Shown: positions 60,346 to 64,000 of the stretch, piece after piece
How positions within the stretch are numbered: position 1 is the first letter of the stretch
How the letters are laid out: each line of letters starts with the position of its first letter
Made by a program: the position numbers and the translations under genes
The notes under the pieces: generated by a model
Seen by the model: the letters and a program-made list of their open reading frames with translations, nothing else
The model's database searches: none
What the model was told of the DNA's origin: nothing
Origin: an uncultured Flavobacteriales bacterium
Lineage (GTDB): Bacteria > Bacteroidota > Bacteroidia > Flavobacteriales > Flavobacteriaceae
Length of the DNA: 64,000 nt
Reading direction: 5' to 3'
Assembly: GCA_913058295.1 (NCBI GenBank)
Contig: CAJXRD010000002.1
Coordinates: 1 to 64,000, forward strand

Positions 60346-61218
60346 ATGAAAACATTAAGCACTCTAATTTTTATAATGCTATCCTTAATTTCTTATGCAC
60401 AGGATGTCATTGGTCAAGCATTTTACGAATCTAAAACAATAGTGAAGACAGGTGAAATAGGCAGAAAAGATATGGATGAAAATATGCGAAAAATGATTGC
60501 CGAGCGTATGAAAGACCATCTTGAAAAGACCTATGTACTAACTTTTAATGAAGATGAATCTATATATAAAGAAGAAGAAAAACTAGAAACGGAATCTAAA
60601 GGTGGGATGATGAATATAATGATTGGAAGTTTTTCACCAGGTATTCAATATAAAAACCTTAAAACCAATCAGATTTTAGAAGAACGAGAATTTTATGGTA
60701 AACAATTTTTAATTCAGGATACCATAACCAATTTAGAATGGACTTTAGAAAAAGAGTCTAAACAAATTGGACAGTATATTGTTTTCAAAGCTACTGCTTT
60801 AAAAAGTATAGATGATAATGATATGAGTATGGCAAGACGAAGGGATGCTGCTAAAGAAAAAGAAGAGGTTGTAAAAGACAGCACAAAAACGGATGCTCCT
60901 TTAAATAATGTTAAAGTGCCAAAAGAAATGATAGTTACTGCTTGGTACACTCCCCAAATTCCTATAAATAATGGGCCTGGAGAGTATTCAGGCTTACCAG
61001 GATTAATACTAGAATTAAACTTTTATAGAACAAGAATTCTTTGTTCAAAAATCGTGATGAATCCAAAGGAAACAACTGCAATTAAAGCTCCAAAAAAAGG
61101 AAAAGAAGTGAATAGAGCAGAATACAATAAAATAGTAAAAGTAAAAATAAAAGAAATGCGCGAAAATAATAAAGGTAGGGATAGAAAAGGAGATGCGCAT
61201 TTTAGAGGAGGGAATTAA
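60346..61218 (+). CDS. GLPGLI family secreted protein, copy 2
   Basis: 290 residues, paralogous to copy 1 along its whole length. Signal peptide MKTLSTLIFIMLSLISYAQ, TYVLTFNEDESIYKEEEKL, KQFLIQDTITNLEWTLEKESKQIGQYIVFKAT and the signature GPGEYSGLPGLILELNFY. An insert of lysine/glutamate-rich sequence (ARRRDAAKEKEEVVKDSTKTD) precedes the signature. Strand and spacing suggest one operon with copy 1 and the receptor gene at 61283. Confidence 0.93.
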   Translation: MKTLSTLIFIMLSLISYAQDVIGQAFYESKTIVKTGEIGRKDMDENMRKMIAERMKDHLEKTYVLTFNEDESIYKEEEKLETESKGGMMNIMIGSFSPGIQYKNLKTNQILEEREFYGKQFLIQDTITNLEWTLEKESKQIGQYIVFKATALKSIDDNDMSMARRRDAAKEKEEVVKDSTKTDAPLNNVKVPKEMIVTAWYTPQIPINNGPGEYSGLPGLILELNFYRTRILCSKIVMNPKETTAIKAPKKGKEVNRAEYNKIVKVKIKEMRENNKGRDRKGDAHFRGGN

Positions 61219-61282
61219 ATCTCGACTTCTTATCCTTTAGGGTAAAAATTATATCTCATTAATCAAAATCAATCAAAAAAAC

Positions 61283-64000
61283 ATGTATAAATTTAGTTTA
61301 GCAATCCTATTGCTTTTTTCCTTGTCGGTTTCGGCTCAAAGTATAAAAGTGAGAGGTGCAATTAACGACAGTATTGGCGAGCCTTTAGAACTATCTAATG
61401 TAATAGCAACAGTTAAGGAAACTGGAACTATTGAGTCTTATGGAATTACAAATTATGAAGGGCGATTTCAATTGGACTTGCCAGTAAATAACACCTATAT
61501 TTTAACTGCAAGTTATTTGGGTTACGAAACCATAGCAAAAGAATTGGCCGTTCCTGAAAATGCAACTGATTTAGATTTAAATTTTGTTTTAAATTCTATG
61601 GCTTCAGAGTTAGATGGTGTAGAGTTAATATATGAAATGCCAGTTGTAGTTAAAGGAGATACTATTGTTTATAATGCAGATTCTTTTACCAATGGCTCCG
61701 AAAGAAAACTAGGGGATGTAATGAAAAAACTTCCAGGAGTTGAAATTAATGAGGATGGTGAAATTGAAGTGGAAGGGAAAACCGTAAATAAAGTGATGGT
61801 AGAAGGGAAGGATTTCTTTGATGGAGATTCAAAGTTGGCAGTTGAAAATATTCCAGCGGATGCTATAGATAAGATTGAAGTACTTCGTAATTACAATGAA
61901 GTAGACCAAATGCGAGGATTGGGAAATGACGAAGACAATATTGCAATAAACATAAAATTAAAAGAAGGGAAAAAGAATTTTTGGTTTGGTGAGGCTACCG
62001 CAGGAATAGGAATTGGAGATGATGAAAGCAGGTATTTAGTGCATCCAAAATTATTTTATTATAGTCCGAAATACAGTATAAATTTAATTACAGATTTTAA
62101 TAATATTGGGGAAGTGCCATTTACTTTTAGAGACTATTTTAAATTTACCGGAGGCTTTAGAAATTTTAATAGAGGTGGAGGAACTAATTTTAATGTCAGT
62201 CAAGGGGATCTAGGTTTTGCAATGATGCAAAACGATAGAGCCAATGAAATTGAAACAAATTTCGTGGCTGGAAATTTTAGTTGGGAGATTTCAAAACAAT
62301 GGGATTTAAGTGGATTTGCAATTCTTTCAGATAATAAGACCAATATGCTTACAAATTCTCTTCGTAGTTATGTGGTTTCAGAAGCACAAGAAACCACCAA
62401 GAGTAATAATGACCAACGAACACAGTTAGGGATGTTGAAATTGAGTAGTGTGTATAAACCTAATTCTAATTTTCAGTTAGATTATGATGCACTCTTTAAA
62501 ACTTCAAAACAAACAGAAGATTCAGAAACGATTTCATTAGTAGATGAGGTTACGAATAATATTGAAGAGGAAAAAGAAAGCAAACCTACTTCTATCAATC
62601 AAAATGCAAACCTATATTATACCGCAAATGAGGATAATATTATAGCAGGTCAGGTTCAACATTTATATCAAAATGAAGATCCTTTTTACAATGCTATAGT
62701 AGATTTACTGCCCTTTAATGGGATTATTCCAGTAGACGAAGATCAAGATCGTTTCAATATCAATCAGGAAAAGAATATTGTTACCAATAAGTTGGATGCA
62801 AAAGTGGATTATTATCATGTAATTAATAAAAAGAGTAATATTAATTTTACTTTAGGAAGTACTTTGAGCAAGCAACAATTTGATTCCAATATCTTTCAGT
62901 TATTAGATAATGAGGAGCGTATCGATTTTACAGATGCTTTACCAGATAATAACGGGGATGTATATTCACTAACAAACGATGTACAATATAATTTTACCGA
63001 CTTGTTTTTAGGGGTACATTATAAATTTAAAGCTGGAAAATTTACCATTACACCAGGGCTAAGTTTGCATAATTATATATTAAAAAATGAGCAGTTTGGA
63101 ACTGCGATATCTCAAAACGACTGGAATGTATTGCCAGATGTAAATGTAGTTTTGGAACTAAAAAACAGCGAAAACTTACGATTTAATTATTCCATTTCTT
63201 CGGAATATACAGATATAAATAATTATGCAGAAGCTTATGTTTTTAGCGATTATAATAGAATGTTTCGAGGAAATAGAAGTCTTGAAAATTCATTAGCTCA
63301 TAATTATAATCTAAATTATTTCAGTTATAATATGTTTAATTATACCAATGTTAATGCATCTTTAAACTATTCAAGACGATTGGAATCTGTGAAGTATAAT
63401 TCCTTATTAGTAGATATAAATCAAGTAAGTACTCCTATAAATATGGACAGTAATTTTCCAGACGAAACCTTTTCTGGCTATGGAGAATTTAGCAAGCGTG
63501 TTAAGAAGCTTCAATTCAATGCAAATGCAAGAATAAGTTATAGTACAACCTTTAATAATATTAATACTACAGTTATTGAAAGCACTAGTTTTATACAAAA
63601 CTATAAAGTAAGTGTGCGTTCAAATTTTAGAGATTGGCCTAATTTTGAAATTGGGTACAATGCTATCATCAACGATTATGATAATGGAGGTTTGCAAGAA
63701 ACGTACTTCACCAATAGTCCCTTTGCCAATGTCGATATGAAGTTTCTAAAGCATTTTACTTTAACTGCAGATTGGAATTTATACAATTACAGTAATGAAT
63801 CTAATACTGTAGAAAACCAATACTCCTTTTTAGATGCTAATCTGTATTTCAGAAAAGGAGATAGTCCTTGGGAATTTAAAATACAAGCCACGAATATTTT
63901 AAATACAGAGTTTACAAATTCTGATAGTTTTAGCGATGAATATAACACTACAACTCAATATTTTGTGCTTCCTCGTATTGTAATGTTGATGGTGAAATAC
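61283..64000 (+). CDS. outer-membrane beta-barrel receptor with CarboxypepD-reg and TonB plug domains (cut by window end)
   Basis: ATG 61283, open to the last base (906 codons seen, 3' end missing). Signal peptide MYKFSLAILLLFSLSVSAQ. A carboxypeptidase-regulatory-like sandwich follows at about 20-105 (IKVRGAINDSIGEPLELSNVIATVKETG...GRFQLDL). A plug-like part comes next (VVKGDTIVYNADSFTNGSERKLGDVMKKLPGVEINEDGEIEVEGKTVNKVMVEGKDFFDGD), then a long beta barrel. The form is that of TonB-dependent receptor-like proteins of the OMP_b-brl_3 type that accompany GLPGLI genes. Substrate unknown. Confidence 0.9.
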   Translation, partial: MYKFSLAILLLFSLSVSAQSIKVRGAINDSIGEPLELSNVIATVKETGTIESYGITNYEGRFQLDLPVNNTYILTASYLGYETIAKELAVPENATDLDLNFVLNSMASELDGVELIYEMPVVVKGDTIVYNADSFTNGSERKLGDVMKKLPGVEINEDGEIEVEGKTVNKVMVEGKDFFDGDSKLAVENIPADAIDKIEVLRNYNEVDQMRGLGNDEDNIAINIKLKEGKKNFWFGEATAGIGIGDDESRYLVHPKLFYYSPKYSINLITDFNNIGEVPFTFRDYFKFTGGFRNFNRGGGTNFNVSQGDLGFAMMQNDRANEIETNFVAGNFSWEISKQWDLSGFAILSDNKTNMLTNSLRSYVVSEAQETTKSNNDQRTQLGMLKLSSVYKPNSNFQLDYDALFKTSKQTEDSETISLVDEVTNNIEEEKESKPTSINQNANLYYTANEDNIIAGQVQHLYQNEDPFYNAIVDLLPFNGIIPVDEDQDRFNINQEKNIVTNKLDAKVDYYHVINKKSNINFTLGSTLSKQQFDSNIFQLLDNEERIDFTDALPDNNGDVYSLTNDVQYNFTDLFLGVHYKFKAGKFTITPGLSLHNYILKNEQFGTAISQNDWNVLPDVNVVLELKNSENLRFNYSISSEYTDINNYAEAYVFSDYNRMFRGNRSLENSLAHNYNLNYFSYNMFNYTNVNASLNYSRRLESVKYNSLLVDINQVSTPINMDSNFPDETFSGYGEFSKRVKKLQFNANARISYSTTFNNINTTVIESTSFIQNYKVSVRSNFRDWPNFEIGYNAIINDYDNGGLQETYFTNSPFANVDMKFLKHFTLTADWNLYNYSNESNTVENQYSFLDANLYFRKGDSPWEFKIQATNILNTEFTNSDSFSDEYNTTTQYFVLPRIVMLMVKY

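Overview
The window comes from a member of the Bacteroidota, most likely class Flavobacteriia. The base composition is AT-rich. Several promoters fit the phylum-specific TTTG/TTG - about 20 bp - TAnnTTTG pattern. Typical family markers are present: GLPGLI proteins, a CarboxypepD-reg/TonB-type receptor, a DUF5686 protein, RprXY, a Kdo transferase and a tyrosine ammonia-lyase that closely matches my memory of the Flavobacterium johnsoniae enzyme. There are no phage genes, transposases, integrases or CRISPR arrays.

Positions 1-871 hold the 3' end of mutS and a small unknown gene. Positions 915-33670 are a complete flexirubin-type pigment cluster (aryl polyene plus dialkylresorcinol). A divergent FAD-dependent halogenase-like gene (915-2156, minus) faces about 31 tightly packed plus-strand genes (2243-33670). 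The inferred route is: tyrosine ammonia-lyase makes a 4-coumarate starter; a PaaK-like ligase activates it; three catalytically complete ketosynthases, one Cys-less chain-length-factor-like partner and a ketosynthase N-terminal fragment, two ACPs, a FabG-like reductase and three hot-dog dehydratase-like proteins build the polyene; a methyltransferase and the halogenase decorate it; DarA/DarB make the dialkylresorcinol; acyltransferase candidates (LpxL-like, two PlsC-like, BtrH-like, C45-like) join the halves; and an ABC exporter, LolA-like carrier, lipoprotein and MMPL exporter place the pigment in the outer membrane. Many genes overlap or start with TTG/GTG.

Positions 33671-35957 hold a candidate structured RNA, a strong bidirectional terminator, a secreted protein gene of unknown function, a CPXCG-type small protein and genes for tRNA-Leu(TAA) and tRNA-Gly(GCC). 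At 36006 begins an HTH/S24 (LexA/CI-like) regulator whose promoter is embedded in a 14-bp inverted repeat and whose mRNA is predicted to be leaderless.

Positions 36770-54217 are largely housekeeping: Kdo transferase, a DegT aminotransferase, GalE, FabD, DHFR and ThyA, a nucleoside permease with an extra periplasmic domain, a bifunctional-nuclease family protein, EtfBA, PdhB, a DUF5686 outer-membrane protein, soluble pyrophosphatase, and a membrane pyrophosphatase fused to a YceI lipocalin-like domain.

Positions 54309-64000 hold a deoxynucleoside kinase, a secreted propeller-like protein, a remnant of a duplicated response-regulator gene, the RprX/RprY two-component system, an acyl-ACP desaturase, two tandem GLPGLI proteins and the start of an outer-membrane beta-barrel receptor. 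An identical 16-bp direct-repeat element (TTAACA-CTAG-TTAACA) lies upstream of rprX and upstream of the desaturase/GLPGLI divergent pair. It is the best candidate for the RprY operator and would join these genes into one envelope-stress-like regulon.
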